From positions 5,673,501-5,737,500 of the forward strand of contig LR746269.1 of NCBI GenBank assembly GCA_902729315.2: DNA of 64,000 bases. Reading direction: 5' to 3'. The position numbers and the translations under genes were made by a program. Below, piece after piece: positions 1 through 12,829 of the stretch. The first letter of the stretch is position 1, and each line of letters begins with the position of its first letter. This stretch comes from Spirodela intermedia. Lineage: Eukaryota; Streptophyta; Magnoliopsida; Alismatales; Araceae. Under the pieces are notes generated by a model that was not told the origin of the DNA, ran no database searches, and was given only the letters and a program-made list of their open reading frames with translations.

Positions 1-923
1 ACTACGGCGCATCCGGAGGTGATGGCGACAAACCCGCCGAGTAACCCGTTACAGACGTCAAGGGCATCCCAGTGCCCCGCGATCGCCCGCTTTCCGAACA
101 AAGTGACTAGTCCTGCCGTTGACCCAGCGAGGGCGGTTGTCACGGCCGTCCGGCCGGCTCCGGTCCAGTTCCCTTGGGACGGAGCGTCTGGGTAAGCCAC
201 TAGTATCCGGTTGAACGAACCGGGATTGAATCCGAACCATCCGAACCAGAGTAGGAAAGTCCCGAGAACCACCAACGTCGCGTTGTGGCCCCGCATCGGC
301 ATCCCCTTGCCGAACGCGTCGAAACGGCCAATCCGGGGGCCCTCCACTACAGCCCCCCATAGGCCGGCCACGCCGCCGACGAGATGTACCACCCCGCTGC
401 CTGCGAAGTCGATGGCTCCTGAACCGAAGAGCGGCTGGCTGTGATTGGGGTTGAGCCAGCCGGCTGACGACCAAAGCCAGTGGGCGACCACGGGATAGAC
501 GAACCCGGTGAGCAGGAAGGAGTAGACAAGGTAGGCGCCGAACTGGGTGCGCTCCGCGATGGAGCCGCTGGTGATACCGGCGACGGCTATGGCGAATGCC
601 CACTGGTATAGAAAATAGCTGTAGTCGTAGCTGTCATTGGGGATACCGCTGAGGGCGAAGAAGCCCGTACCGATGAAGGGATTGCTATGAGTGCCCGAAC
701 CGAAGGCAAAGGCGAACCCGAAGAGGTAGTAAGAGAGGGTACCCACGACGGCATCGACAACGTTGGTAAGCATGATGTTCATGGCATTCTTAGCGCGGAC
801 AGACCCCGCGCACAGCATGGCGAAACCGAGCTGCATGACGAAGACGAGGTATGCCGAGAAGAGGAGGTAGATGGTGTTGATTGATTCGGTGACGCTCCCC
901 TCCCATTCTGACGACCTAACCAT
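1..923 (-). CDS. AMT1: AMT1-type high-affinity ammonium transporter, partial (C-terminal part lies beyond the window)
   Basis: This plasma-membrane channel-like transporter takes up ammonium. The reverse strand reads open from ATG 921-923 to the window edge, giving about 307 residues of a family that is usually near 490. Recognisable AMT1 motifs are [18 protein letters not shown] and [18 protein letters not shown] (first membrane helices), a [10 protein letters not shown] segment carrying one of the paired pore histidines, and [16 protein letters not shown] near the edge. No intron is needed, as in many AMT1 genes. The start is the first ATG before the first helix. It leaves only about 20 residues ahead of that helix, where AMT1 proteins usually have 40 or more. 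A GA run and a G run lie just upstream (942-965). The AMT1 assignment is firm, but the exact paralogue is not known. The regulatory C-terminal tail cannot be seen. Confidence 0.93.
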   Translation of the reverse strand, partial: MVRSSEWEGSVTESINTIYLLFSAYLVFVMQLGFAMLCAGSVRAKNAMNIMLTNVVDAVVGTLSYYLFGFAFAFGSGTHSNPFIGTGFFALSGIPNDSYDYSYFLYQWAFAIAVAGITSGSIAERTQFGAYLVYSFLLTGFVYPVVAHWLWSSAGWLNPNHSQPLFGSGAIDFAGSGVVHLVGGVAGLWGAVVEGPRIGRFDAFGKGMPMRGHNATLVVLGTFLLWFGWFGFNPGSFNRILVAYPDAPSQGNWTGAGRTAVTTALAGSTAGLVTLFGKRAIAGHWDALDVCNGLLGGFVAITSGCAV

Positions 924-941
924 TGCAGAAGACGGGAGCGC

Positions 942-965
942 AGAGAGAGAGAGAGGGGGGGGGGG
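942..965. repeat. (GA)n followed by an 11-G run in the AMT1 leader
   Basis: A GA dinucleotide run (942-954) is followed by a G homopolymer (955-965), ending about 20 bp upstream of the AMT1 start. In transcript orientation it is a C run then CT repeats, the usual form of plant pyrimidine-rich leaders. Confidence 0.85.
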
Positions 966-3935
966 TTAAATGTATGCAATGTGGGGACACTGGTATTCAG
1001 GAAATAACACTGTCGACGTAGAATGGAAGCTGTGGGTTCTGGCCTTTTGAAGGTTAGATAGTGTCGTGAAGGGCATGTGATGAAGACCAACCAATGGATG
1101 GGTGGCTCTGGACTCTGGCGTGATCCGCTTATTGAGTGGGCTCAAATGAGCCGAATCTTTAATGGAGACCCACTACCGGTTGCGTGGGAGTTGAGAGGTA
1201 CTCCCCCGTCCACAAGAAGAACCCAAAAAGCTGGGAGCTGTTTCGGAAGGCGACATCGTGCCAGATGCTCCTTATATTTAAATGCATGACAATACGGGCA
1301 ACGTGAACCAATGAAGCATTGCATCGATTGGCTCCTCTCAACTTCGTCAAGCAACTTCTTTGGAAGGAAATGTCGACTAATCTAGCTTCCCAAACAACGT
1401 CAACCTCGTCTCGTCATCGCCGCTGTATTCTTGTCCGTAAAACCATCAAAGGCCGCCGTAGCGTCGCCGGACTGCATTTCGGAAATCATAGGAATTAGGG
1501 GTGATACGTTTTGTTCCTCTAAAAAATGTAGCCTACTTAAACACAAAGCGGATGAGTTTCCCTCTTTCGAAGGCCGGGGATTGAGTAGGATCGGGAACAA
1601 AAGGAAAATCACCCACGGGGTAAAAGCAAGCTATCGTCTAGCCATCCTTAAGAAGTCAGTCGTTGTAGGCGTTACCGATGGAGAAATTAAGAGTAATGAT
1701 TACAGTTTTAATGATATTACTTCATAAACGTTCGGCTAAAGAGATGAACGGGCTAGCCCCGAAACCCGGTAGGGCCGCCCGTACTGGTCGTTTCCCAGGC
1801 TCCGAAGGAAACGAAGACGGCCGGGGCTGAGAACTCGTTGTTCACTTGGCGAGGTTACGATGTCCCCTTTCGGGAAAGCGAATGTGCTCTCCAATCTTTT
1901 ATGGTGGTGCGTACAGTCACCACTTTTAAATTTGACCACCGACATTGACTCCAAGAATTCCGTCAAAGGAGTGGACTCCTCGGTCGAAGTCCTGATGCCG
2001 GCCAGGGAGAGGAGCAAACCGCTGCGTCGGGGGGTCAGAACTTTGAACGATAAAATGGCATACCGGTGGACCAGTCGATCAAAATCTCCCTTCGGCCTCC
2101 CTATCCTCTTGCCTACGGGCAAAGCCGCGTTGATAACCGAGCCCGCTGCGCCTGGCCTTCCGAGTTGAATGTGGCGTGGATCAAGTTCCAGGTTCATTGG
2201 ACGACTTCTCCTACGATCTGTTGACAGGAGGAAGTGGGTCGCTTCGACATGACACTGGGTCCTCCTGAAACGAAGGAAGGTGGAACCTGGTACGTTCGTC
2301 GCGAACAACGGTAGGAGGTAGACCCTTCACAGGCGGCAGCTGACGAGGGAACCTAACGCTGACCTAAGGAACTACTCTGCCCTTGACTCGATCCTTTCTC
2401 CCCGTCAAATGATTTCGCGTTGCCGAGAATGGAGCGGTGTCACTAATCACAACAATACGATTAATATTAACAATCATACTAGTGGGGCAACCTGCACTAG
2501 TATTCATACACGTCTGCATGTGTATAAAGACGTGGCGGCCATCGGACTCTGGAAACGTCCGTGGCAGCGTTGGGAAGGAGAGTGTCCTCTAGCCTGAGAA
2601 TTAGGAAGAAAGATCAGACAGATGAAACTTCAGTTGGCCATGCAGCCGGTATTGCTGCCCTGGTTCTTCCCCCCCTCTAACCAGCACAACAACTCCAAGG
2701 CGCGGCCGCCGCGGCCGCTGCACCGTGGTAATAAGCCCAACCACCGTGGTAATAAAAACGTGGCGGTTGACAGCTGTTGGGAACGTGACACTTTAAACGG
2801 TAGGAGGAAGACATCACAGTGGCCTCCCCGAAGAAAGAGGGAAACAGTATTTTTCCCGTCGCTTTCGAGCATTCCAACAAAAAATTTACGGAAAGAAACT
2901 CCAGCGGTGGAATTAAACTTTGCAGGCATCTGCCCTTCGAAATGGAGGATTGCCTGACTTGTCTAGGTCTATGGCTCACGACGACCCGACAAGAAAAATA
3001 GAACAGTAATATACCTCCTTCCGTAAACCTGGACCTTCTTTGCTTCAGGCCCTCTCGTTCATTCAACTTGCACTAGGCCAACGCGCATTTGGATTTCATC
3101 TGGCGGTGGCCACAATCTCCCACCAGCAGGCAAATGGTGAAAGGCACAATGATTCGGACTCTCACCGTTGTCCATGAAGGATGAAGGTGGCGCTGAATCA
3201 GGTCAATCGTCCGCTTCCAAGAGTCCATAAAATCTCCGCTATATGGAAGGGAATGGATCTTGCGGCTCTGAACTGTATCCGTTATCAGAGAGAAAGACCC
3301 GATGGGGCTTCGCCATACTGATGTCGTTTGGGCAATGCAAGGCTGATTCTCCGAGGAAACCTACGGAAGGATTTGAGTCCCTTCTCCGAAGATGGCAACC
3401 CGGAATTTCCCCCCCGCGAATAAACGTGGAGGTATTTGGAGTGGTCTATAAGCTGAGTGAACATGGAGGTCAGCAATGGAGGCAACCGTTGGGCTGGCGT
3501 GGAGCTGAGAGGACGCCACCAGTGAGCGTCAGCATAACAGCGACGCTGACTGAACGACCTCCTCGGGAACGGTAAGGGCCAGCGGCCGATCACAAGAAGA
3601 CTGGCACGATGGTCTGATGGGTGCAGAAAGAAGATCGAGATCGACACGCTTCACGGGGAGGCACGCGGCAGAAGAACCACAAGAGACGAGCCGTGCCAAT
3701 TGCAGGGGTGGGAGGGCATCCCAACGTGGGAGAATAAGTCGTCTGAAACAACTACGGTCATGAATCGATAATTGTGAGAACAAAGCCAAAAGTGAGATGT
3801 CATCCCCCTGTGAGCATTCACAGAAATATACAGCAAAAAAAGGAAAGAAAGAAGTCAACTCAACCTCATTCGCACATAATCTCCACGGAGAACAGAGAGC
3901 GAGCGCAGAGAGAGGCAAAAGGCCTGGCGAGATTC
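966..3935. other. Intergenic stretch without a recognised gene
   Basis: This 3 kb separates the AMT1 start from the EGY2 stop. It holds several open frames of 60-190 codons on both strands but no domain I recognise. The longest is on the minus strand at 1736-2308 (190 codons), with a 102-codon frame opposite it, so at least one must be chance. A 13-bp direct repeat, ACCGTGGTAATAA, occurs at 2722 and 2742. The part just below 3936 should contain the EGY2 3' UTR. Confidence 0.5.
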
Positions 3936-6900
3936 TCAAAAATCCACATTTAGCTCCCCAGGAGTGAAGGGGAAAGGATATGGTAAGCATACAAGTAGAC
4001 ACAGAAGCAAAACTGCGACGCCAAGCGCTTTGTATTTGTCCTCAGGATCGGTGATCTCCTCGGATAGAGGAGCGATCGGACCCCTCTGAAGGAAGAATAT
4101 CAGAGCCACCCAGTAGAAGGCCACGTCATTGAAGAGTGAAGATATGCCCAGCAGGGCAAGTGCGACGCTGGTGATGCGGGTCGATGTCTGGTAGAAAGAA
4201 GCAGTTCAGCGAGGCACAAGTGTCGAATCATAAAATGAACCAAGAGCACCGCGTTTAGCACCGGCCTGAGACCGTCCACAACCACACATCGTCTACGGTG
4301 AAACAACGGCGAAAATAGTCCCTAACTCCTATAAAGAAAGGAAGAGTACCTTTCTTCCCCACAGAGCAAAGGAGATGCGGCCCCCATCAAGTTCTCCCGC
4401 CGGAATGCTATTAATGGCATTGATAAGAAGCCCAGCCCAAGCCCATATGACAAGGGGGTTGACCGACAACTGGCTGCCTTCCTTTAGGACGTCGCCAAGA
4501 ATAAGCTTAGCTGAAGGAAACAAACAAGTAGTGCCAGCCCCGGAAAGAGTTATACTTTTCAAATACTTGTATTTCAAAGTGTCGTCACCGAGAACAAAGC
4601 TAGCAGATTATTACACAAAAAGAACGCGCCAATTTTACTGACAGTTTGGCAACAAAATTAACAATCACTAAAATCGTAAATTGTTCAGCTAAAGAAAAAA
4701 CCAGAATAAAGAGAGAATATCGATACCGATTCCACCAGCGAGAAAAGATTCGTGGAAAATATCTGGGTTGATGATGATTCCAATGCCATCAGTTGGGGGT
4801 AAAATGAATCCTGCAAGTAGAAGAAGGATTCCCAGAGAAAATCCAGCCAAAGGTCCTGCAGCCGCCAGCCTCAAAAGTTTCTCACGGTTGGGTACAATAT
4901 TTACAATTCTTGTAATTGCACCAAAAGATCCTATCTGAAACAAATTGAGGTCGAAAAGATGATGATGTTTCAAAAAGCGAAAACCATTGACCAGGCATGC
5001 GAAACAGAAACTAGATTATGCACGAAAAAGCTGTCACTGAATTAATCAAGGTTTATCATGCGTTGCCTATTTCTGCAATCCCCAGAATGGAGCTGCATGT
5101 TTTATGCATAACCCTCGGAGCAATACAGAAGTTCATTGATGCGAGAACATGGAATCAGGAAATAAACATCTAACCTGCCAACTAGGAACAAAGTAAGGGA
5201 CTCCGAGTTTGACCCCAATATCTCCTGCAATCAAAATATGACCAATTTCGTGGGCTCCTAAAATAAGTGCAGTCACAAGGGCTCCAGGAAGACCATCAGT
5301 CAATAAGCCAATATTGTCAAATATTGATCTGGAACATCAGAAGTCAATAGCATTGAGATTAATAAACTTGTGTCAGAAGAAGCATCAGATACAAACTTCA
5401 AACTAAAGTGATCTTGGCTGTACTCGACATGATCATGAACAGAATAAGTAATAAAGAGTACAGGGCATTTCCTGCAGTGACATCATACTTCATCTGAGTA
5501 CTGATTAATTACTAAAGCCAAGTCTGAAAACTTAATCCTCAAAGAAACACATATTTCCTACAGTGAAAATATGACCAATCTCGAGATTTGCAATGGGTGA
5601 AAGTTGTATCCCACTGAAGATAAATCAATGTGCAATAAACAGGAGAAATCCAACTTTACAAATGCTGGAATCAGTCTGCATGTTCCAGATGGTTTCCAAT
5701 CAACTATGTCAGTACAACACTCTCTTACGCAATATTTGCTTCTTTCACAAAAAAGCAAAGAAAAATAATGGAGCTTAGTTTGCACTGGATACCTTCATCA
5801 CACGGTTTAACTTTTTACCAGTACATTTCCTAGCCCACACGATCCCCACTTCTAGCCTTGAGTCAACTATGGTCCACCAGAAGACAAGCGTTGCAAGAAA
5901 AGGTAAATCTTTTTCCATCTTATTTCAAGGTAACAGGAAAAGTCACGTCTTTTAATAGAGTTTGGATCGGAAGATTTTGTTTGATCAATGAAAAGAATAC
6001 TGGGAGAACATTATTTTAGCCCTGGGAACTACACTGATTCCTGCCTCATTGTGATCATAAATCCATGCTGATTTCTACTCTCCCAAGAAACAGTAAAATA
6101 CAAAATCTTCATCATAGAGAGCGTGAACTTTCTAGTAATTAATGTGCTGTCAAACATTATAGAGGATGACAAACTTAGACATCTCTAATAATACATAAAA
6201 GGAGCATCTGGAACGTTCGAACTTAAGCAAAAAAATGTGTATGCCCTAATATCAGAATTTGAAGACGGTTTGAACTTTTTCCCAGATCAAGAGATGACAG
6301 TACAGCATCTGAGGACAGAAGTCGGAGTTAAATATTTCAGCAAATGAAGCAATATACCTTTACAGAATGTTCATTGTTAGGCAAAGAAAGTATACCTAAA
6401 CGAGAATCCAGAAACATGACATGACTAGATGAAAGACCAGAAAGAAATCTTACAATAAATTTGACTGCAGTGCAGGCACATTCCGGAGTAACAAGGTGAA
6501 AACGGTGACAAGTCCAAATACACCAGCAGCAAACCACTCCGGCACGGCTGCAAATGCAAACCAAATGAATGTTAAGGAAGGTTTCGAAACGGATCCCATC
6601 AGGTCATTTATTCCCTGACATCAGGCATTCATGAGGAAGCACAAAACAGGAAATTCGAGATCATTTGTAAACAGAAGGATTGTCCCCATACTTGTTGATT
6701 CAGGCTGTAATGTACGCCTGGGAACCACTACTGCCACAGGTTTATCATCCTCTGGATTGATGAGAAGGAAAACTTTATATTGATCACCAAATCTATCCTG
6801 TGAATTAAATGTGCTGAAAATTACACAAAAATATGCCTGAATAATTGAGTATTGACACTAAATTTACGAAAGAAACAAAACTCGAATCACCTGTATCCGC

Positions 6901-8916
6901 TTTGTTATCTTTTCATAGCTTTTGCCTGCCTGTCCACGCAGATTTCCCTTAAACAACACCCCACTCTGTAAAGAAAACAATTCTCAAGATTAAAATAACG
7001 GAAATGAGAAATTCAGCCAGCTTTCAAGATTCAGTCATGGACATGACTGAACTCGATGTGTTTGAATGCTGCAATTAATCGACTAGGCATAGAAACCTTC
7101 CAATAAAGTTTCATTCATGTCATTAGACGTGCTCAATGACAATCCCGCAGCATCCTAGAATTCGATGTGTTTGAATGCTGATGAAAGCTTTGCAATTAAT
7201 CATAAAAGAAAAAAAGTGTGCCTAATTATAATGGCTATCAGAATAAGTCCATAGAAAATCCAAGAATGCAGAATGTAATCCTCGTACACATAAATATCAC
7301 AAAGTACAAAAGACTAGAAAAAATGAATCCAGAAATGCTGTACTAGAGTAACGTATAAATCTGAGCTCGAAACATCACCTCATATGGCTCTTGGCTTGTC
7401 ACAAAAAATGTATCAAAACCAAACACTTGGTCCTTAAGAATATCAATCGTGGACTTTGGAATCCTGATAGGTTCACCAAGTTGCTGCAATTACCGTGAGT
7501 TTAAAATACCACGGTATTATTAGATATCCAGAACGGGAAGAAAACAATGAACTTAAAGCATAGAGCACAAGACGAAATTAAACTTCTAAAGATTAAACGT
7601 TTCCAACGCCCATTTACCTTTATGCCTGGAAATGGAGATCCACTTGCGACCTCTGTACTATCATCTTTCTCCTGCGTTGGTCTCAACTTCAGCACTATTT
7701 TTGCCGGATAAGTGACGATACAATACCACTAACATGATAAAGGTAAAAATGCAGTTTCTAACATTTACAGGTGATAGATATTATAAACTGACAGAGGAAC
7801 ACCTTCGGATCACTGTCAGCTGCAACATCACCGTCACTGATCTCAGCTGACTGGACTGAACTCGGAATATCCTCATTCACTGGCTGGACGATATCCTAGA
7901 AAACCGTAACAGAATAATCAAAAAACATTTATTTGCTAAAACCGTTGCTAACCTGTTCGGGTAAAAATTCATCTGAAGAAACGTGATATTTCTGTCAAAT
8001 CATCTAATAGAACATGTTAATGACAATAGTAGCAGAGTTAAAGCTACAGTATTTGAAACGGATATAGATCTAACAACAGAATCCGAAGAGATATTACTGG
8101 AAGAATGGTCCTAATTTGGGAGGCCAAATGAAATAAATCGGTCAAAATCAGACAACTGAAATAGATCTCACCTGTTCAATGCTCAGTTGGGAATCAGGGG
8201 CTCCATTTTCTTGCTCTACACCATTGATGGAAGTCAATGACACCCCGTCACTACTAGCTTTCTTTTCCTGCAAATTGAACGTGGATCATTAATTACAGTG
8301 AAAAAACAGGCAAAAACGTTTTCTTCTTTCCATTGTTTTAATCTGATGAAAAGAACCCACATTCATCGCTCAAAAAAAACATCTAAGAATGATACCCTGC
8401 GACAAATCCCACACCACAATCAACATACGGCATGAAAATGCAACAGAAATAAAGGCAATTTTCCATGGACGACATGCCTTAAACATGAGAGAAATACACG
8501 TTTTTCCATTTATTTCGTCTACATCCCCGTAGATTCATTTGTAAAGTGGACCCCATGAATACCTCTCCATCGTTGCCCTCTGGATCCGTTTGCGCCATGG
8601 CTTGGCAAATTAACCATCGCCTCCAGAAGAAATTCGAACTGAAATTATCAAATGAGCTATAAGTTTCGTTGCCTCAATGAGTGAAGACTCAAGTCAAAGC
8701 CGAAAGCAATGGGCGCTAAAGATCCATGAAAACAATGGAGAGAAGAAGAAACCTAGTTAACGGTCTCATCTGAGGCCGGGAGCCGTACGGTAAGCACCGC
8801 CATCCAGAAGCGGCCGAGAGGAGACGACCGGAGTGCAGGTGATGATGGTGTGGAAGGCCCCCGGAGAGTGAGGACGAAGGGAGGTCCCCGCGAAACGCAG
8901 ATGCAGGAAGATTCAT
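3936..8916 (-). CDS. EGY2: EGY2-like plastid membrane metalloprotease homologue (site-2-protease family), 13 exons, complete
   Basis: Exons in transcript order are 8916-8753, 8638-8563, 8267-8172, 7895-7803, 7671-7618, 7483-7379, 6965-6891, 6797-6692, 6547-6454, 5328-5175, 4934-4727, 4510-4350 and 4187-3936. They total 1,638 bp, or 545 residues; the Arabidopsis protein is of similar length. All introns are GT-AG and all phases join. The first 60 or so residues (MNLPASAFRGD...) look like a chloroplast transit peptide. Next come an acidic linker, the family GNLRG motif (about 203-207), the zinc-binding HEIGH (H314-H318), and the second ligand motif in NSIPAGELDGG (about 442-452), followed by hydrophobic helices to the C-terminus. 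Both metal-site motifs are intact, so it may be an active protease of the inner envelope or thylakoid. EGY2 is known to affect plastid development and lipid or photosystem protein levels. EGY2 rather than EGY1 rests on the N-terminal EPEGND-like and C-terminal sequences. Confidence 0.95.
7053..7180. repeat. Short direct repeat inside an EGY2 intron
   Basis: The 19-mer TCGATGTGTTTGAATGCTG occurs at 7053-7071 and again at 7162-7180, both in the intron between the sixth and seventh exons. Each copy is followed closely by a GCAATTAAT motif, so the similarity extends beyond the exact match. It looks like a local duplication. Confidence 0.8.
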
Positions 8917-11261
8917 ATCTCTCTTCTCTCCTCCTGCTGAATGAGTGAGCAACACGGAGTGAACGATCTTTTTGGGCTAATTACGCTTCACTTCATTCCA
9001 CGGCAGCCGTGGATCCACGTAGAAGTAAGCGGAGGGCAACCTCCTGCGGGGTAAGGACAGTAACGCTTGGAAACAACCTGGACTCCTCAGGAGGAGCCTA
9101 CGACGACCTGCTTCTCGCGCCCCCACCCCCACCTCCCCCCCAATCAGCAGGAGGTATGCCTATCCGCCTCCCTCCCGCTCGCTCTCCGGAGAGTCCCTGT
9201 CTATGCATCTTATCTGCTTATCTTGTTCTTTTACGGGAACGGGGAAAATAAAAAAACAAGAAGAGATCTTCCCCCGCCCCCGGAGCTAGAGCACGGAAGT
9301 GACTCAAATGCCATCGCCGGGTATCTACGCCCAACATCATGGCCCGCGGGTTTACCGAGTCCTCGGCAAAAGCCACCCGTCAAACTGTCCCGACAAAATT
9401 TCAAATGATATCCAGACAATGTAACGCTAAATGCCCAAGTACCAACTTCTAGCTCATAATTAGGCATTTACCGCACCGCCCCGATCTCATGCCACGCCCA
9501 GTTCCGCCTCGTTCCTCAGCTGATTCGCATCTCATGCCGTCACATCTCTGGGCGTGGGCTATACTCTCATTTACAAGAAATACAAACCGTTTTCTACGTA
9601 CGAAGGAAGCCTCGTCTTGTCAATATAAAAAAGAAAATGAAAAAGAGGACGATTTTAAGAAGGAGCGAAGGGAGAGATCCAGGCCCTTCCTGGATAAAAC
9701 CATTTTGAAAAAATCTGTGTGCATACCATTCTGCGGGGCAAAAACTCGCGCGAACTAGGAGATGGCAGGTAGGCTTGAGGGGTCTGTGCGTTTTCCTCTT
9801 TCTCCGATGAAGATCCGTTTCTGAGACACTTTGATGTGAGTCGTTCTCCTCTTTTCCAGATAAGAACCTCTCTAAGTCCCCAGTAATCCGATCACCAGCT
9901 CTTTCCCCCACATGCCTTCCCCCCATCTTTCCAGAGAAGAGCATGATTACGTGCATATATTACGTGCACTCATAGCCGTGCATCCAACTTCGAGGGGCAG
10001 TGAGTAGAAGAAAAAAAGAGCATAGACGTTAGAGGTATCGCGCGGGGCCGACTCACGTTTGGGGAGCTTTGCGATCTCGCGGGGGGCGGCCTGGTGACCG
10101 CCGGTTCATCCAGGTTAACCTAGCCTGCGTTCTAAATGGTAGTCCATCCAAGTTTCAATTTGATAACACCCGCATTAACAACATGAGTTAACCGATCTAA
10201 ACTTAGTCTTCTGTCCGAGAGACTGAGCTGAAAGTGGAAATCCAGATGGGTCCTCGCCGTCCAACCCCCTCAGCCGAAGAGGATAAACGGCCTCCTCATA
10301 CGAGTTTGTACCTAGTCGGACCTCACATCACTTGCTCAGCCATCCCAACTAGTCAGACTCGGACGAACTCGGATAATCCAGCGTATGTCGGCTCCAGCCG
10401 GCCATGAAGCCGCTACCCAGGAGGCGTCCTGAGTCTCAAGCCCAACCCCCACGGCACCGAGGCATGGGATATCCATCTCTCCGGCAAGCGGGGATTGAAA
10501 CCCGGACGTCCGGTGCATGTAGGAAGTTGCAGAGATTGACGGGAGAGGACACGAAGACCAGGCCATCTCCGAGTAGCGAGAGGTTACAGAGGACCGAACA
10601 GCGACCGTCGGGTTCGCGAGGATTGAAGAAGGGAAGGCGGAAGAACAATGGAATGGCAATTGTCGGAAAACAAATATTATTTATGATTCATCGTGGCATG
10701 AATCGCATAAAACTAGTTTTAAATCCTTGAAAAACCATCTGTCTGAGGATAATTAAGAGAAGAGAAGATGCAAACTGAAAATAACTAAAAAATAAAAGGT
10801 GAGGCGTAGAAGCTATGCCACCATGCATGGACCATCGTCATTTTATTGATAGGTACGACCTGAAGTAAGGAGATGGAAGGATCAACTGAATTCAAGGCAT
10901 CGACACAAGACTTTACCTGGAGAAATTTATATTTGAGTTTCAATTCCAACCACTTGAAGTGGCGGTTCTCCTCTCTTTCATACAAACGAAACATGTTGTG
11001 ATTATTGAATGCCCAAAAAAAAAAAAAGCCATAAATAAGGCCCTAATAGTAGAAAACGAGAAGTAATTTTTCTATATCTTTTAAGGCATCATGAAATTGT
11101 GGGAAGAGGCACGGGAGTCACTTTCGAAATCAAGAAGTTTCAAAGAGTTATGTGGAGAAGGAAGTCTAGTTTTTAAGGCGGAGTTAAAGGCTGGAAGAAG
11201 GGAGAAAAAGGTAAGCTTTTCACCTTCTTTCTCACTAGCATTTCATTGACTCCAAGAAAAG

Positions 11262-11522
11262 GAAGTATTAGAGACTACTGTAATATTTTTCTTTGTTTTA
11301 GTTGTACTTGTTCCCTTTTTCCGCCTCGTATTAATTAGTTTGAGTTTTGTACCTACCAGTGACTAAACGGGCCTACTTTTCAATGACTCATGTCCAAGCT
11401 AGGGTTGGATCGTATCCACTCACCAGTTTGAGGGTAAGTATTAGAGGCTACTGCAATATTTTTAAAAAAACTAAATTTTCCTCTCCTTTTTTTGCCTCGT
11501 GTTACTTGCTTTGGGTTTAATA
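11262..11522 (+). repeat. Diverged direct repeat, two copies about 175 bp apart
   Basis: AAGTATTAGAGACTACTG at about 11262 recurs as AAGTATTAGAGGCTACTG at about 11436. Both are followed by a T-rich tract, then GCCTCGT(A/G)TTA and a TTTGGGTTT-like end. The alignment holds for about 85 bp per copy. It may be the remains of a transposable element or an old tandem duplication. Confidence 0.65.
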
Positions 11523-12364
11523 TAAATGAACTTTTTAAGGTAGATCCGACCTGACTATTGGGTCATGTATATAAGCATGTATCCATTGTTTTTAATTAAC
11601 ATAGTCGTTTTCGTCTCAATTTTCTCTCTCATCAACCCTAGAGGAGCCATAGCTCTCTCCAGCAACGGAGAGACTTACACGGTGGAGATGGAAAAGTCTT
11701 TAGTGATTGTGAAGCTTTGCCAAGAACCATTGTCTCCAAATGATTGGAAAAAATAAATCTTGAGGAATTTTTATTCTTCATTTGTTCTACCATCTCTATT
11801 CCGTTGTTCTTCCTGTGACTGTAGAAGTTCTTTATTTTGAACCATGTACATTATATCACCTATTTGACTTTAGTTTAGGCTGTTTGAACTTATATCATGA
11901 ATTTAATCTTTGCACCATTGTGTGTTGTTGACTTATTTGAAAAAAATATTATTGCTATAAAATATAAATTGGTATTATTCAATTTGTGTTGTGACGTTTG
12001 GCATGTTTGTGGTGTTGCGGTCGCTTACACAATCACATACATTTGAAATCCACGATCAAATTTTTTGTTTCTTAGATTTGGTCTATGCCCCGATTTATTT
12101 AATAGCCCCTTTGTCGCAACAACATGTCACGGCTCTCAAGTTATCTACCAATAAGATAGGCAACACCCTATCTTCAACCAGTCCTTCCTTAGACAAATTG
12201 ACTGGTCTCCTCCTCTCGAGCGCCCACAGCCCCTTTCTCATGTCCGCCTATCTCATTTGCGTTTTACAAATGAGAAGGGGCTTCTTTCTATACGGTCTCA
12301 AAAGACCCACGCCCAATAGGGGGAGGGGCAGACGGGCCATTTGCTTGAGGACGGTCCAGGGGAT

Positions 12365-12680
12365 TGGGCCGCTTCTCACGTCCGTCTCGCGCAGGGAGAG
12401 AGGAGCCGCAACCGACAGTTTCCGGGGCTCTACTCCCCCCGTGCCACTCCACCAACGTCACCAGGAGCTCGGACCTGAGGCCATCTAGGAGGGTGTGGCT
12501 TGCGGCGGCATGGTAGGTCGTACTGCGTCTGTGAAGTGAGAGAACCGGCTCGGGAGTGCTAAAATATCGGAGGAACTCGCTGGAAATGGGCCTCTCTCTC
12601 CGAGTCCCATTTAGTCCTCCACGGGCGTCTCAGGCCCAGCTCAGGTAGGCAGATTAAGCGGGCTCCCCCAGTCCGGCCCA
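12365..12680 (+). promoter_or_regulatory. Cluster of Site II-type TGGGCC elements upstream of the P0 gene
   Basis: TGGGCC occurs at 12365-12370 and 12587-12592, and its complement GGCCCA at 12633-12638 and 12675-12680. The last three lie 145-240 bp ahead of the TATA box. TGGGCY Site II elements are known to be common in promoters of plant ribosomal protein genes and are bound by TCP factors. Function here is inferred from position and clustering. Confidence 0.5.
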
Positions 12681-12823
12681 AGCTAATTGAGCCACGCTCT
12701 CCTCCCGTGCGCGTGCGGAAGATTTGGCTGTCCATCAGATTGGACGATCTCAGCCATCAGATCTAGGTCACACAATTCCTTCCCCTCGTCTCTTCTCTCG
12801 GGGATACATCCCCCGATGGCTAG

Positions 12824-12829
12824 TATAAA
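12824..12829 (+). promoter_or_regulatory. Probable TATA box of the P0 gene
   Basis: TATAAA stands about 190 bp ahead of the P0 start codon. A transcription start about 30 bp downstream would give a leader of about 165 nt that includes pyrimidine-rich stretches, as is usual for ribosomal protein mRNAs. Confidence 0.45.

Larger units (their letters stand above)
8917..12820. other. Intergenic stretch, EGY2 promoter side to P0 promoter; repeat-like, no recognised gene
   Basis: The first few hundred bases are the EGY2 promoter and leader. A plus-strand frame at 9009-9251 (80 codons, with a run of eight prolines) runs head to head with EGY2, but I see no family resemblance. From about 10,060 to 10,670 the sequence is GC-rich and repeat-like. 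From about 11,040 to 12,000 it is AT-rich with a diverged internal duplication. A 165-codon plus-strand frame at 11991-12488 shows no known motif and is probably chance. Confidence 0.5.

Noticed and set aside
11991-12488. 165-codon plus-strand frame before P0
   Set aside because: No motif, composition changes midway from AT-rich to GC-rich, and it ends upstream of the P0 promoter elements; probably chance.
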